Assembly: GCA_009823505.1 (NCBI GenBank)
Contig: VZQC01009559.1
Location: 392,760 to 456,759 of the forward strand
Reading direction: 5' to 3'
DNA: 64,000 nt
From: Rhizomys pruinosus
Taxonomy: Eukaryota; Chordata; Mammalia; Rodentia; Spalacidae
Position 1 is the first letter of the stretch, and each line of letters begins with the position of its first letter. This document shows, in pieces, positions 25,889-37,645 of the stretch. The notes below the pieces were generated by a model that was not told the origin of the DNA, did not search any database, and was given only the letters and a program-made list of their open reading frames with translations. The position numbers were made by a program, and so were the translations under genes.

Positions 25889-25999
25889 GAACACTGTCCT
25901 TCCTTGGATGCTCTGGTGTCACTCTAAACACTGCCCTTCCTTGGATGCTCTGGTGTCACTCTGAGCACTGTCCTTCCTTGGATGCTCTGGTGTCACTCT
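25889..25999. repeat. Three-copy 37-bp tandem repeat
   Basis: Units 25889-25925, 25926-25962 and 25963-25999 share the core CCTTCCTTGGATGCTCTGGT and differ by only a few bases. Because 37 is not a multiple of three, the repeat changes frame between units, which argues against a coding role. Confidence 0.95.
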
Positions 26000-28189
26000 C
26001 CCTACCTTCCTCCTCTCCTTGGTCTTTTTCATACATCTTCATATTTACTCCCTTGAATGTTAGGGTTTCCTCAAGTTTGGGTTTTGTACCTTTAATAATT
26101 CTCATATACATTTCTGTAAATACATGTGCTGTTATTGTTTCTTGCTTGCTGCTTTTCAGAGACTGTTTTGAGAGTATTAAATATATTGATATACAAAATC
26201 CCTATAAGAATTCAATGAGGTAATATTGTCCTGTTTTAATAGATGAATGTTTTCTAGAAGGATTGAGGAGTTTGTTTGCTTATGCTGTACACAATGCAGG
26301 TGAAACTTAAACACTGCTACATTGACTCAAAGACTGTGGTTTTTACCAATCCTCTGAGTCCCTTGGCATTCCTATTGTGTATTAAGAATTACCTGCATCC
26401 TTGTGGTGCTTGGTAGTGGTGTTATTCATCAGGTGACAAGCTCCTTTGGATCATGGTTCAGCAGTTCCCTACCCACCCTAGCCTGAGTCCTAAGTTCTTT
26501 CTGAGGATGGATAACCAAGGGTGGCTATTCCCTGACACCAGCTCTCTCTGTCCGCTGCTGAATTCTACTCTCTGACTCTATTTGCAGCAAACTCTTTCAT
26601 TTGACTCATATCATTCACTAAATCTACATACAGCTTCTCTAAGATGCAATCACCTATCTAATTTCTCACTCCGAGGATAGAAGAGTATGGTATTCTTTTT
26701 CTATCATAATACTTGATTTCAATGTAGTTCAATTCATCTGCTTGTTTATCTGTCTCTGAGCTCCTTGAGGCAGGTTATACCCTGTTTTATTATTTTACTT
26801 ATCTTTATCTTCTCCATACCCAGAAGTTCCTGATGTCATCCAGGACTTTGTGCAATGTTTGTCACCCTCAGTTCTAGAGGCAATATGATAACACGAGTAA
26901 TATGGGTGTCTTGCAGTCACATAAGAAGAAGTTTTCTGAGCTCCTAAATACTTTGATAGGATGTCTAATCTAGTCTTTCTTTGAAGGAGTAATTGTATAC
27001 AATTCAACTCTGAGCTCTCCACTTTCCCACAGCAACTACAGTAACATTTCCTGGATGGACAGATTCTATGGTATTATGGTGTCTAGTACATGCAATTAAA
27101 GAACTAGTCTGCTAGATATTCCTCAGTTTGCTATTAAATCTATATTCTACATCTCCATTTCTATTAAAATATGATTTTTGTTGATTCATGACTCACATGT
27201 ATGGTGTTAATTACAGTGCCACAGCCTTTCTATACAAGGAAGCAGTGACAACTCTCTACAATACTGGACCATAGTGGGATAACGTACTTGGGAAATATTA
27301 ATTTATGATATTTAAAATTGAGTTTTGTGACATTTAAGGCAGCATGCACAAATAGGAAAACTTATGATGTGGAATGAATATTAATAGAAAACAAAACCAT
27401 TTATTTAATATTTCCTATAGGCATTATATTATCTCATTAAAACCTAGAAGGCCATTCTCTTCATCAATATTCGGAGGGGTCATAACTTCAGATGCTATAC
27501 TGTTTTCTCAGAATAGTTATACATTTGGGATGCTCATTTGCCTCAGAGTTCAGTGAGGAACCAGATTAATGGTAATTAGCATTCTGTATTGTTTTGAAGA
27601 GAGTGTTTATACTATAAACTTATCTAAACCCCCAGTTCATGACACTTTTGGGAGACTTGATGAATTGTAAGTCTGACACGCTATGTCTGCCCTGGGCCTT
27701 GATAAGATTCAGGTCACACATTTTCATTATTTGTGGTGCAGATAATTCCCCAGGCATTCTTCCTGTCAGTTTTCTTAGAGACTGTTAAAGTGCCTCGCTG
27801 ACCTGAGCAATGTCTCCGTCATAGGGTTAGGCCCCAAGAGATGCAACATGGTAAATGCTTCCCCAAATTAATCTTGTTAATTTATAGACATGACTTTCGC
27901 CTTGAAATTCTGCCTTCTAATGAGTAGGCACAGCAGAGAAGGAAATATTTACTGGATTCCCATAACTTCCTTGGAGTTGGTTGACGCTGTTAACCCCAGA
28001 TGCTTATTTTTCTAGATGGATTGTTTCTGGAAGTTCAGTCTCATAATAAAGTTTCTCCTCTTCCTAAGCCAATTGTTTCAGAAGACTCAGAGTCCTCAGG
28101 AATTGAAATTCCTTCCACAGCCACTGGTATTAATATTTCTTAAGAAGCAAAGCATCTTACGGACCTTCCATGTGGCTTCGATACTTTTT
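26000..28189. other. Unannotated non-coding DNA
   Basis: No gene, RNA gene or recognisable transposon was seen. Confidence 0.5.
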
Positions 28190-28337
28190 TGTTTTATTTT
28201 TGGAGACAGGGTCTCAGTGTAGTCTCAGCTGTCCTATAACTCACCATGTAGACCAGGCTGGCCTAGATTTCACAGAAACCCACCAGCCTCTACCTCCCAA
28301 GTGCTGGAACTAAGGTGTGTATAACCATGCTTCATCA
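28190..28337 (-). mobile_element. B1 SINE, antisense, diverged
   Basis: The plus strand shows GGAGACAGGGTCTCAGTGTA, ATGTAGACCAGGCTGGCCTA and CTACCTCCCAAGTGCTGGAA in the B1 antisense order, with more substitutions than the copy at 15.7 kb. Confidence 0.93.
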
Positions 28338-28349
28338 TATATAAAAATA

Positions 28350-29530
28350 TATTTTTAAGGTTTTAATTGAGCTTTTGTAGATTTCATATAACTGTTCTTA
28401 ATCAAATTTAGAACTATCCCCATCCAGGCCTTCCCAACCCCCACTGGACCTCATGTATTCTGCCATACATGCTAAGTCTTACCTGGTTAAGCATTTGTAC
28501 TCAAATGTCATTCAGTGCAAGTTCATACATTAAAGTCTAGTCTGCCCATCTAGAGATCATAAAAGTAAGGCGCACTCTCCCTCACCCACTAATAATCAGT
28601 CTCCAATAGTTCTCAGTCTAAGGCCAGACTGCCACCCATTTCTCTTGCTTTCCTATGGGCCTTTGTCTGATTGAGTTGTCACAGGTCCTGTGCTCCATGC
28701 CACCATTGCCACAAGTTCCCATGTGCAAGCTTCCAGTGGCCTGAAAGCCTCTGCTGCCCTATGTTCATAAACCAGCCCTGACTCTTACAATTCTGCCCTC
28801 TGTTCTGCAGTGGTCCCTGAGCCACTCGTGGGTGAAGTTTAATATAGGAGTCCTACCCAGGGACACACTCTGCAGTCTCTTATTCCTTAAAACTTGGCCA
28901 GTTGTGGCCTTCTGTGGGCATCACATCTGTTGTATAAGGAACCTTCGCGGTGAGAGTTGAGACATTCATTCCTTGTTTTCTCTCCCCCTCGTTCTGCTAT
29001 ATTCTATGAGATTTAGGTGTAGAGGATCAACTGCAGATGTTTCACCTAGGACTGGGCGTCACCCAGTGGGTTTTCTATGTATGGCCAGGTGTGGGATGCT
29101 GCAGGAACCTCCATCTGTTTAAAAAGAAGCTTCTTTGATAAGTGATGAATGTTATACTTGTCTGTAAATATAAGGATCCATATTTAGAATATATTAAGAA
29201 ATTTCATTTGTCTTGGGATTTGACAAAGATGAGGTCATAGGATCTATGACCTCCCCAGCCATGGGTATTTGGATGAGTTTACAGTGGTATCCATAAGTTC
29301 ACTTCTAGTAAGAGGGCTTTAAGTCCAATTACATAGCTGTTGATTACCCCCAGATAACAGTGCCAGTATTGCACCAATAGATGTAGTTTGTGTGCTAGTT
29401 CTTATGGTTATTAGGCTTTAAGCCGGGGTTGGACCATTGATTGACTTTTCTCTCTTAGCAGTTTGGATATTATCATCTAACATTATAAGAGTTAAACTTC
29501 AGAAGCTAAACTCCAGAGGACAGTAAAGCA
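28350..29530 (-). mobile_element. Probable old LINE-1 3' UTR, antisense
   Basis: The plus strand starts with a run resembling the reverse of an L1 3' end (TTTTAATTGAGCTTTTGTAG, then CCAACCCCCACTGG and ATTCTGCCATACATG). Its later part (CTGTTGATTACCCCCAGATA through GGTTATTAGGCTTTAAGCCG) lines up with 62340-62450, inside another antisense L1 3' UTR. No ORF2 sequence was seen. The boundaries are approximate. Confidence 0.55.
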
Positions 29531-29532
29531 TT

Positions 29533-29605
29533 GGTCCAGGGGAGCAAGCCAGTAAGCATTGCTCCTCCATGGCCTGTGCTTCAGCTCCTGCCTCCAGGTT
29601 CTGGG
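29533..29605 (-). mobile_element. Fragment of a hAT-like rodent MITE (URR1 type), antisense
   Basis: GGGGAGCAAGCCAGTAAGCA and CTTCAGCTCCTGCCTCCAGG are the reverse complement of the central part of the element at 30272-30662. The family name is from memory of rodent repeats, not a search. Confidence 0.7.
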
Positions 29606-30271
29606 ACATGTATATGTGGTGCTCACCAGTGTTGTTGATTTCTTTGGACTTTTTCTTAGTACTGTTTTGTATTTGTTTTACAGCCCTCTGTGTATATGTA
29701 GAGCTGAAGTGTGTGGAGTCAGTATTTCTCAGGATTCGTTGTTGAAGAAGCTGGGTGAATCAAGTAGATTTTTGTTTATTTGTTTGTTCTCTGTTTCCCA
29801 GAGGAATGAAACATCTTACTCTTCCTGGTTAGGACAGTATCAAGGGCTTTGGGTCTATACTTTTACCCTTTAGTCTGATACTTTTTTCAAAGCATTTAAA
29901 CCGGGTTGTAGGGAGCAGGTAAGACTGGCACCCAGGTTGGTGGATGGGTGTCTCTGCTTGTCTGAAAGGCATCTGAGCCCTTCCTAAAGGATACATCTAG
30001 AATCTGCCCACACCAAGTGACTGGCTCATCACTGCTGCCTTTGCTGACTCTCTCTGCTCTCAGTAGTCCTTGTTTCATGGAGACCGTGTCTTCCTGCCTC
30101 ACTCATATCTATAATATCAGTGAAAAATTTCAGTCTATGATCCACACTATTCCAGGAAAGGAGGAGGAGAGAGGAAAAATTAGATGAGAAAGAAAAAAAC
30201 CTACAAAACTATAATTTTGTGGTAAAATACCATTTTATATTGAAAATCTATAAAGCATATGTTCTACTTTG
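29606..30271. other. Unannotated non-coding DNA
   Basis: Nothing recognised. Confidence 0.45.
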
Positions 30272-30662
30272 CTTTTAGTTACAGTGATAAAACACTCTGA
30301 CCAAAACTCACTTGAGGTGGAGTTTATTTGGCTTACATCTCCTAAGTTACAGCTCATCACTGAGGGAGCACAAGGTAGGAACTCAGGGCAGGAACCTGGA
30401 GGCAGGAGCTGAAGCACAGGCCATGCAGGAGCAATGCTTACTGGCTTGCTCCCCTGGACCAATGCTCAGCCTGCTTTCTTATACAATATAGAATAACCCG
30501 TCCACGGGTGTCACCACCCACAGTGGGGCTGGCCCTTTCCACAGTACTTAACAATCAAGAAAGATACCCTACAGAGTTGATCATAGGCCAGTCCAAAGGA
30601 GGAAATTCCTCAATAGAGGCTCCCTTAACCCAGGTGTGTCAAATTGACACTAAAGCTATCTG
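30272..30662 (+). mobile_element. hAT-like rodent MITE (URR1 type), nearly complete
   Basis: The order of motifs is that of a common non-autonomous rodent DNA transposon: ACAGTGATAAAACACTCTGA, then CAGGAACCTGGAGGCAGGAG, TTACTGGCTTGCTCCCCTGG, CTCAGCCTGCTTTCTTATA, CACCACCCACAGTGGG, and GTGTCAAATTGACACTAAAG near the end. It encodes nothing. The family assignment is from recall and should be confirmed. Confidence 0.75.
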
Positions 30663-31970
30663 GTAGCTTTAAATAAGACACAAATTTCTCATTTTTTCTA
30701 TTATTCCATTTAACCAGAAAATACAAATAAATAGAGAAAATAGAAATAAATGTAGTTCAACCAATTTTTCTTGCAGAAATTATGGTTAAAAAGATATCTA
30801 CAACAAAGGCAGCTAAGCATCCAATTCAATACATAGTGATGTTAACATGAAACACTGTACATGCACACAGGACAGGTGCACCCCTTGACAAGATCACATT
30901 TAACTAATGATAATGCAGGACAAAAGCACTTAAAGAATTTCTGCAAACTAAGCTTGCATGAGGAAAAAATGATTGATGCCTTTTGGTGGAGGGATGTACT
31001 TTGAATAATAGTTGAATTTTCCAGATAATAAGGAAGAGTACACTTTCCATTAAGATGTGTGTTTGGTAAATGAGCTTAATGTTATAGAATGTCATGTAAG
31101 TGAATATATAAAGTGTATACCCCATTGCGCCTGGCTTTGTACTGAGAAAAATACTTTTGCTATTTATCCAGAGCATCACATGTATCAGCAACTTAATTTT
31201 ATAGCTGGGGAGTATTTATTCTGTGGATGTATGATACTTGTATAATTATATATGCCTACTGACAGCTCATGGGCATATTTTCAGGACCTACATTTTAATT
31301 TTTCTTAGTTAAGTTTCTAGTAGTAGAATGTTTGCATTGAATGCCAAGGGTAGGTTAAATTCCACAAAAAAAATAGCCTGTCAACCATTTCTAATGTGGC
31401 TGTAGTGTTTTGCAATTTAATTAGCTTTGTGTAAGACTTCTAGTAGTTTTTGTATCCTTTCTAGTACTTGGTATTGTCAGCGTTTTAAATTTTAGTTACA
31501 GTAAAAGGTATACCTAGTCATATTTCATTGTGGTATTAATGTGTAATTCCCTAATTACTGCAGTAATTAGTAATTAGAATGTTAAATATCTGAGATGTGC
31601 TTATTGCTTCTCCTTTATCTTATTTATATATCCCCAAGAAAAGTTCACATAATACTTGATGCCTGAACATGAGGCATGACAGAACCAAACATCAATTGTG
31701 AAAGAATAATTGCATTGTCTATACTGTGAGGGATGAGACTAGGAACTGAAGCTAAGTTGTCTGAAGACACATCCACAGGGACAATCCTGGTGTGCCACCC
31801 TTCCCAGTTCGGTATGGAATGGCATACCTTCCCAGTGTGGTATGGAATGGCATACTTTCTTGATGTAGTTGCAGTTGCAGTTTCCCTGAGATAGGTGAAG
31901 TGACATGCACCCAAAGTTATTCCGTCTGAAGGTGGAGTGTCTATGGGGAAAATTATATGGAAAAAAATAA
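30663..31970. other. Unannotated AT-rich DNA with a small tandem duplication
   Basis: No gene was recognised. Two 28-bp copies sit at 31799-31826 and 31827-31854 (core GGTATGGAATGGCATA). Confidence 0.5.
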
Positions 31971-31971
31971 G

Positions 31972-32076
31972 GTGCTACTTTGGCAGCACATATACTAAAA
32001 TTGGAATGATACAGAGAAGATTAGCATGGACCCTGCACAAGGATGACATGTAAATTCGTGAAGTGTTCCATATTTT
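31972..32076 (+). pseudogene. U6 snRNA pseudogene
   Basis: A 105-base full-length match to U6 spliceosomal RNA, starting GTGCTACTTTGGCAGCACAT and ending TTCCATATTTT. The ACAGAGA box and the AGC triad (GATTAGCATGG) are intact. The 5' stem-loop and several CpG sites have decayed (AATGATAC, TGCACAAGG, GACATGTAAATT, AAGTGTTCC). No proximal sequence element or correctly spaced TATA box is seen upstream, and an A-rich run follows, so it is a retroposed copy rather than a live gene. It lies directly next to the 5' end of the sense-strand L1. Confidence 0.95.
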
Positions 32077-32084
32077 AAAGAAAA

Positions 32085-32841
32085 AAAATCCCAAGGTGGT
32101 TCTCTTCCTCTCTGTGGCATGTAGTGGCAAGCTGCCTTGTTTATTGGCGTCCACCATGTAACTATGGAGACAGCTCTGTAGTAGCTGATGCACTAGAGTA
32201 TATATTACAATCTGAAGTATCACATATGCAACAGGGTTTTAAGCAGGCCATGGTGTGGCCTTTGATCTCAGAAATCAGACAAGCCACTGAGGCTGAGCTA
32301 TTGATCCAAATAAGAGACAGAGTAGGGAGTTTGCTTGGACCAGTGGGTCCTGTGAACAGGGGGAGTTGGCCCAGAGGGCTCTGGGAGCTAGGAGCTGAGG
32401 TTCAAACATAAAGAACTATGCAAGCAGTTGGGGTAGACTACATGCTGCCTGTGCAGCAGCTGAGGGTGGAGTTTGTGTGGACCAGCACACGGGCTAAGCA
32501 AGCAACCCAATGACCCCACCATCCCCCACTCCCACCAACTGGAACCCCCCAACTGGAACTCAGGAGAGAGTGGCTGGCAACAGAGGGAATACAGTGTTCA
32601 GAAGGTGCCATCCGGGTTGCTACCCACCCAGCTCTTGCATAACAGAAAGGGAAAAGTGAACTATACCTTCCAATATATAACCAAAATTGACAGCCTAAAA
32701 CAAGTCAACACTCCATTCATAAGGAGAATACAACAAAGACACCAGAAGGAATCAAGGAAAACAATCCTTCAACACGGTGAAGAAGCATTCAAGATTCACA
32801 TCAGAATACAGGCAGAAGGCTAACCACATGCCGAGAGCACA
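32085..32841 (+). promoter_or_regulatory. Putative LINE-1 5' UTR / internal promoter region
   Basis: This segment lies between the U6 pseudogene and the ORF1 start and is richer in G and C than its surroundings (GGGGGAGTTGGCCCAGAGGG). It ends just before the AATGAAACAACAATATGGG start region. Position and composition fit an L1 5' UTR. No monomer tandem repeats like those of mouse L1 are visible. Confidence 0.6.
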
Positions 32842-33967
32842 ATGAAACAACAATATGGGAAAAGCACAGAATAACTCCACACCAAACTGTATGGAGCCAG
32901 TGGAGGAATCCTACAGTGGAATCTTCCTAGAGGTAACCCAGGACACAGATCCCAAAATGACAATCACAGATGTATTCAAATAAATCATAAAACTAGGAAG
33001 AGAGAATGAAAAACTCAGAAAGGACCTAGAGGAAGACAAGGACAAACTTCAGAAAGAACTAAAAGGAGAAAATGACAGATTCCAGAAAGAGCTAGAGGGA
33101 CAAAATGACAAAATCTGGAAGGGAGTGGAAACATTGAAAAGATCCCATGCTGAAATGAAAAAGGAAACCAATGAGCTGCAAGAGAAGTTTGAGAAGCTCC
33201 AAATGGAAATGGAAATAGTAAAGAAAACACAGGAAGAAATGAAAAACGAAATCAAACAATCAAGAGGAAAGAATGGGAAAAAGCCTCAGAAGCAGAATGG
33301 AGGAAGCAGAAAAAAGAATATCAGACCTAGAAGACAACACAGAACAACTAAAAAGGTCAAGTAAAGACTATGAAAAATTTAAAAATACACAAGAGTGGAA
33401 CAATCAGGAAATGTGGAACACTAAGAAAAGATCAAACCTCCACATCATAGGGATAGAGGAAGGAGAAGAATCCCAAGAAAATGGTATTAATCAGATTATC
33501 AACAAAATAATAGAGGAAAATTTCCCCAAATTAAAAAAGACAAACCCATGCAAATACAAGAAGCAAGTAGAACACCAAATAGACTAGACAAGAAAAGAAA
33601 CTTCCCCCGACTTATCATAGTTAAAATGCTAGATACCCAAAACAAAGACAAAATTCTGAAAGCCACAAGAGAAAAACAACAAGTTACATACAATGGCAAA
33701 CCTGTCAGAATTACAGCTGACTTTTCAGCACAAACTATGAAAGCAAGAAGAACATGGACCAAAGCATTCCCAGGGCTAAATGACTATAAATGCCAACCCA
33801 GGTTAATATACCCAGTAAAAATGTCGATTCTAGTTGAAGGAAAGAGAAAAATCTCCCATGACATAAACAAGATGAAAGAATACATGCCTGGAAAACCAAA
33901 CCTTCAGAGAATACTTGGAGCAATTCAAAGGACAGAGGAGTGGAACAACTACCTCCAGGCATCTTGA
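32842..33967 (+). pseudogene. LINE-1 ORF1 (RNA-binding chaperone), broken
   Basis: ORF1p normally forms a trimer through a coiled coil and coats L1 RNA. The start ATG at 32842 is followed by an in-frame TAA at 32872-32874 and by frameshifts. A highly charged coiled-coil region runs through about 33000-33300 (KLRKDLEEDKDKLQKEL; ELQEKFEKLQMEMEIV). The RRM-like and C-terminal parts follow in other frames: HIIGIEEGEESQENG near 33440, then RLIIVKMLDTQNKDKILKAT and VTYNGKPVRITADFS at about 33610-33720. The shifts show that it cannot make ORF1p. Confidence 0.9.
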
Positions 33968-36900
33968 AAGAAAATTTAATAAAAACAGAAATACAGAAGT
34001 AGAAACCTATACAAAAAAATGCAAACATATAATAGGGTGAAAGGAAGCAACACATACCTCTCAATTATAACCTTAAATATCAATTGGCTAAACTCCCCAA
34101 TCAAAAGACATAGACTGGGAGAATGGATCAAGAAACAAAATCCATTGATATTCTGTCTACAAGAAACCCATCTCACCCTTAAAGATAGGCATCAACTTAA
34201 AGTAAAAGGATGGAAAAAATATTCCAAGCAAATGGTACTAAAAAGAAAGCAGGGGTTGCCATCTTAATATCAGACAAAATAGACTTCAAAGTAAAGCAAT
34301 TAGAAGAGACAAAGAGGGCCATTATATCCTTATCAAAGGGAAAATTAACCATGAAGACTTCACAATCATGAATATATATGCACCAAACTCTGGTGCACCC
34401 ACCTTTGTAAATACAACTCTATAGGACCTCAAGGCACAGTTTAACCCCAGCAGACGCATAGTAGGGGACTTCAATACCCCACTGAGTCCTTTGGATAGAT
34501 CAACAGGACAAAGAATAAACAGAGAGACATCTGAACTGAACAATACAATAAAGAAAATGGACCTCACAAATATCTTCTGAATATTCCACCCAAGCACCAG
34601 AGAATATACTTTCTACTCAGCACCCTATGGAACATTCTCCAAAATTGACCACATAATTGGACACAGAAAAAACCTCAACAAATACAAAAAATTGAAATAA
34701 TTTCATGCATTTTCTCAGACCATAGTGCAATAAAGCTCAATATCAACACCAGGATAAGCCCAGATACCTACATGAACACATGGAAACTAAACCACACACT
34801 CCTGAATAATGAATGGTTCAAGGAGGAAATAAAGAAAGAAATAAAAGTGTTCTTAGAACTAAATGACAATGACAGTACAACACAACAAAACATATGGGAT
34901 ACTTTAAAAGAAGTCCTAAGAGGGAAGTTTATAGCCCTGGGTGCCTATATTAAAAACAAAAGAAAACAACAACAAAAAAAACAGAAAGTGCACAGATAAA
35001 TGAGCTAACACTGCAGCTAGAAACACTTGAAAGACAACAATAAATAAACCCTAAATGCAACACACAGGAAGAAATAACAAAAATCAGAGAAGAAATTAAT
35101 GAAATAGAAACAAACAAAACAATACAAAAAAAAATCAATGAATCCAAAAGTTGGTTCTTTGAGAGAATAAACAAGATAGATAGACCCCTAGCTCAGTTAC
35201 CCAAAAGACAGAAAGAGCAACTCCACATCAATAGAATTCATGATGAAAGGGGAAATATCACAACAGACAGTGAAAAGATCCAGGAATACTTCAAAAGATA
35301 CAGGAATACTTCAAAAACCTATACTCTACTAAATTTGAAAACCTAAGAGAAATGGATGAATAGCTGCAATCCAGGGAATCACCAAAGCTAAACCAAGAGG
35401 AGATTGACAGCTTAAACAGACCCATAATATATGAAGAAATTGAAAATGTAATAAGAGACCTCCTAACTAAAAAAAAGCCCAGGTCCAGATGGTTTCACAG
35501 AAGAATCCTATGAAACATTTACAGAGGACTTACAACCATTATTACTCAAACTGTTCAGAAGGATACAAGCAGAAGGAACTCTCCTGAATTCCTTCTAAGA
35601 AGACAGCATCACTCTAATATTAAAACCAGGCAAGGATGCAACCAAAAAGAGAACTACAGACCCATCTCATTAATGAAATCAGATGCAAAAATTCTCAACA
35701 AAATACTTGCAAACCATATACAGACCCACATCAAAAAGATCATTCAACATGATCAAGATGGATTCATGCCAGAGATGCAGGGATAGTTCAACATACGAAA
35801 ATCAATAAATATCATAAAACACATAAATGGACTGAAGGACAAAAACCACACGATCATCTCAATTGATGCAGAAAAGGCCTTTGACAAAATCCAGCATCCC
35901 TTCATCATTAAAGTATTAGAGGGAATTGGACTGGAAGGATCATTCCTCAACATAATCAAAGCCATATATAAAAAACCCACAGCCAGCATCATCTTAAATG
36001 GAGAAAAGTTAGAAAGATTCCCCATAAAGGTAGGAACCCGTCAAGGCTGCCCCTTTTCAACACTCCTCTTCAATATAGTGCTTGAAATACTGGCTAGGGC
36101 AATAAGGCAAGAAAAGGCAATTAAAGGAATACTAATTGGAAAAGAGGAATTAAAACTCTCCCTTTTTGGAGACGATATAATAGTTTACCTAAGGGACTGT
36201 GAAAACTCCACCAGAAAACTAGAAATGATTAAAAGTTTCAATAAAGTGGCGGGATACAAAATTGACCTAGCAAAATCAGTAGCCTTTCTCTACACCAAAA
36301 ATAAGCAACTGAAGAAGGAATACAAGGAGTCCTTCCCACTCATAATAGCCTCAAAAACAATAAAATACCTAGGAATAAACCTAACCAAAACTACTGAAGA
36401 TCTCTACAACAAAAATTATAAGCTCCTGAAGAAGGAGATTGAAGAAGACATTAGAAGATGGAAAGACCTCCTATGCTCATGGATTGGAAAAATTAATGTA
36501 GTAAAAATGTCCATTCTACACAAATTAATATACAGACTCAATGCAATCCCAATTAAAATCCCAAGGTCATTCTTCACAGACTTGGAAAAAAATTCTTAAA
36601 TTCATATGGAACAACAAAAGACCCCAAAGAATCAAAGCAACACTGAATGAAAAGAGCAATACAGGGAGGATTTCTTTACCAGACACCAAACTACAGGGCT
36701 ATAGTCATAAAAACACCCTGGTACTGGCACAAAAACAGACCTGTAGACCAATGGAACAAAACTGAAGATCCACACTTGAGCACATATAATTTCCGCAACC
36801 TCATATTTGACAAGGGGGCCAAAAAGACTCAATGGAGGAAAGACAGCATCTTCAGCAAATGGTGTTGGCAAAAGTGGATCACCACTTGTAGAAAAATAAA

Positions 36901-37346
36901 ATTAAACCCCTACCTCTCACTCTGTACAAAATCAACTCCAAATGGATCAAAGACCTCAATTTGAAACCCAAAACTCTGAAGGTGATAGAAGAAAAAGTTG
37001 GCTGCAACTTACAAGACATAGGTGTAGGAAAAGACTTTCTAAATCAGACAGCAGCTGCTCAGGAAATAAGGTCGACAATTGACAAATGGGACCTTATTAA
37101 ACTCAAAAGTTTCTGTACAGCAAAAGTAACAGTCAGAGAAGTGAAGAGAAAACCCACAGAGTGGGAGGAAACCTTCACTGTTGATACATCTCACAGAGCA
37201 TTAACTTCCAGAATATATAAACTATTCAAAAAACAATGAAGAAAACAAATGACTCACTCAAAAGATGGAGTAAAGAGCTGAAAAGAGACTTCACAAATGA
37301 GGAAACAGAGATGGCCGAGAAACATCTTAAAAAGTGTTCAACATCG

Positions 37347-37590
37347 GGGGCTGGAGAGATGGCCTAGCGGGTAAGAGCACCAACGCTCTTGCAGAGGACC
37401 CGGGTTCGATCCCCAGCACCCACATGGCGGCTGAGAACCGTCTGTAACTTCAATTCCAGGAGAACTCCAGCTCCAGGGGAATCCGAGACCCTCTTCTGAC
37501 CTCCGCGGCATTGCACGACACGGGTGCACAGACCTGCATGCAGACAGTACATTCATACACATGCAAAGAAAAATAATAATAAAAAAAAAA
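37347..37590 (+). mobile_element. B2 SINE inside LINE-1 ORF2, 16-bp target-site duplication
   Basis: Full-length B2 with A box, perfect B box and the 17-bp duplication, ending in an A tail. AAAAGTGTTCAACATC at 37330-37345 and AAAAGTCTTCAACATC at 37591-37606 differ by one base. It interrupts L1 ORF2 and is younger than that L1. Confidence 0.96.
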
Positions 37591-37618
37591 AAAAGTCTTC
37601 AACATCACTAATTAATTA

Positions 37619-37645
37619 ATTAAAAAAAAAAAAAAAAAAAAAAAA
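37619..37645. repeat. A run replacing part of LINE-1 ORF2
   Basis: After CTAATTAATTAATTAA comes a run of about 24 A, then the ORF2 sequence resumes at GGCTGGCAAGGATCAAG. The corresponding L1 copy at 55678-55760 has about 60 bases of normal ORF2 sequence in this place. The visible drop in sequence quality starts here. Confidence 0.8.

Noticed and set aside
25889..25999. CRISPR-like array
   Set aside because: Three adjacent 37-bp units with no spacers, in a mammalian genome. It is a simple tandem repeat.
31972..32076. Functional U6 snRNA gene
   Set aside because: The 5' stem-loop is mutated, CpG sites have decayed, no proximal sequence element was seen upstream, and an A-rich tract follows.
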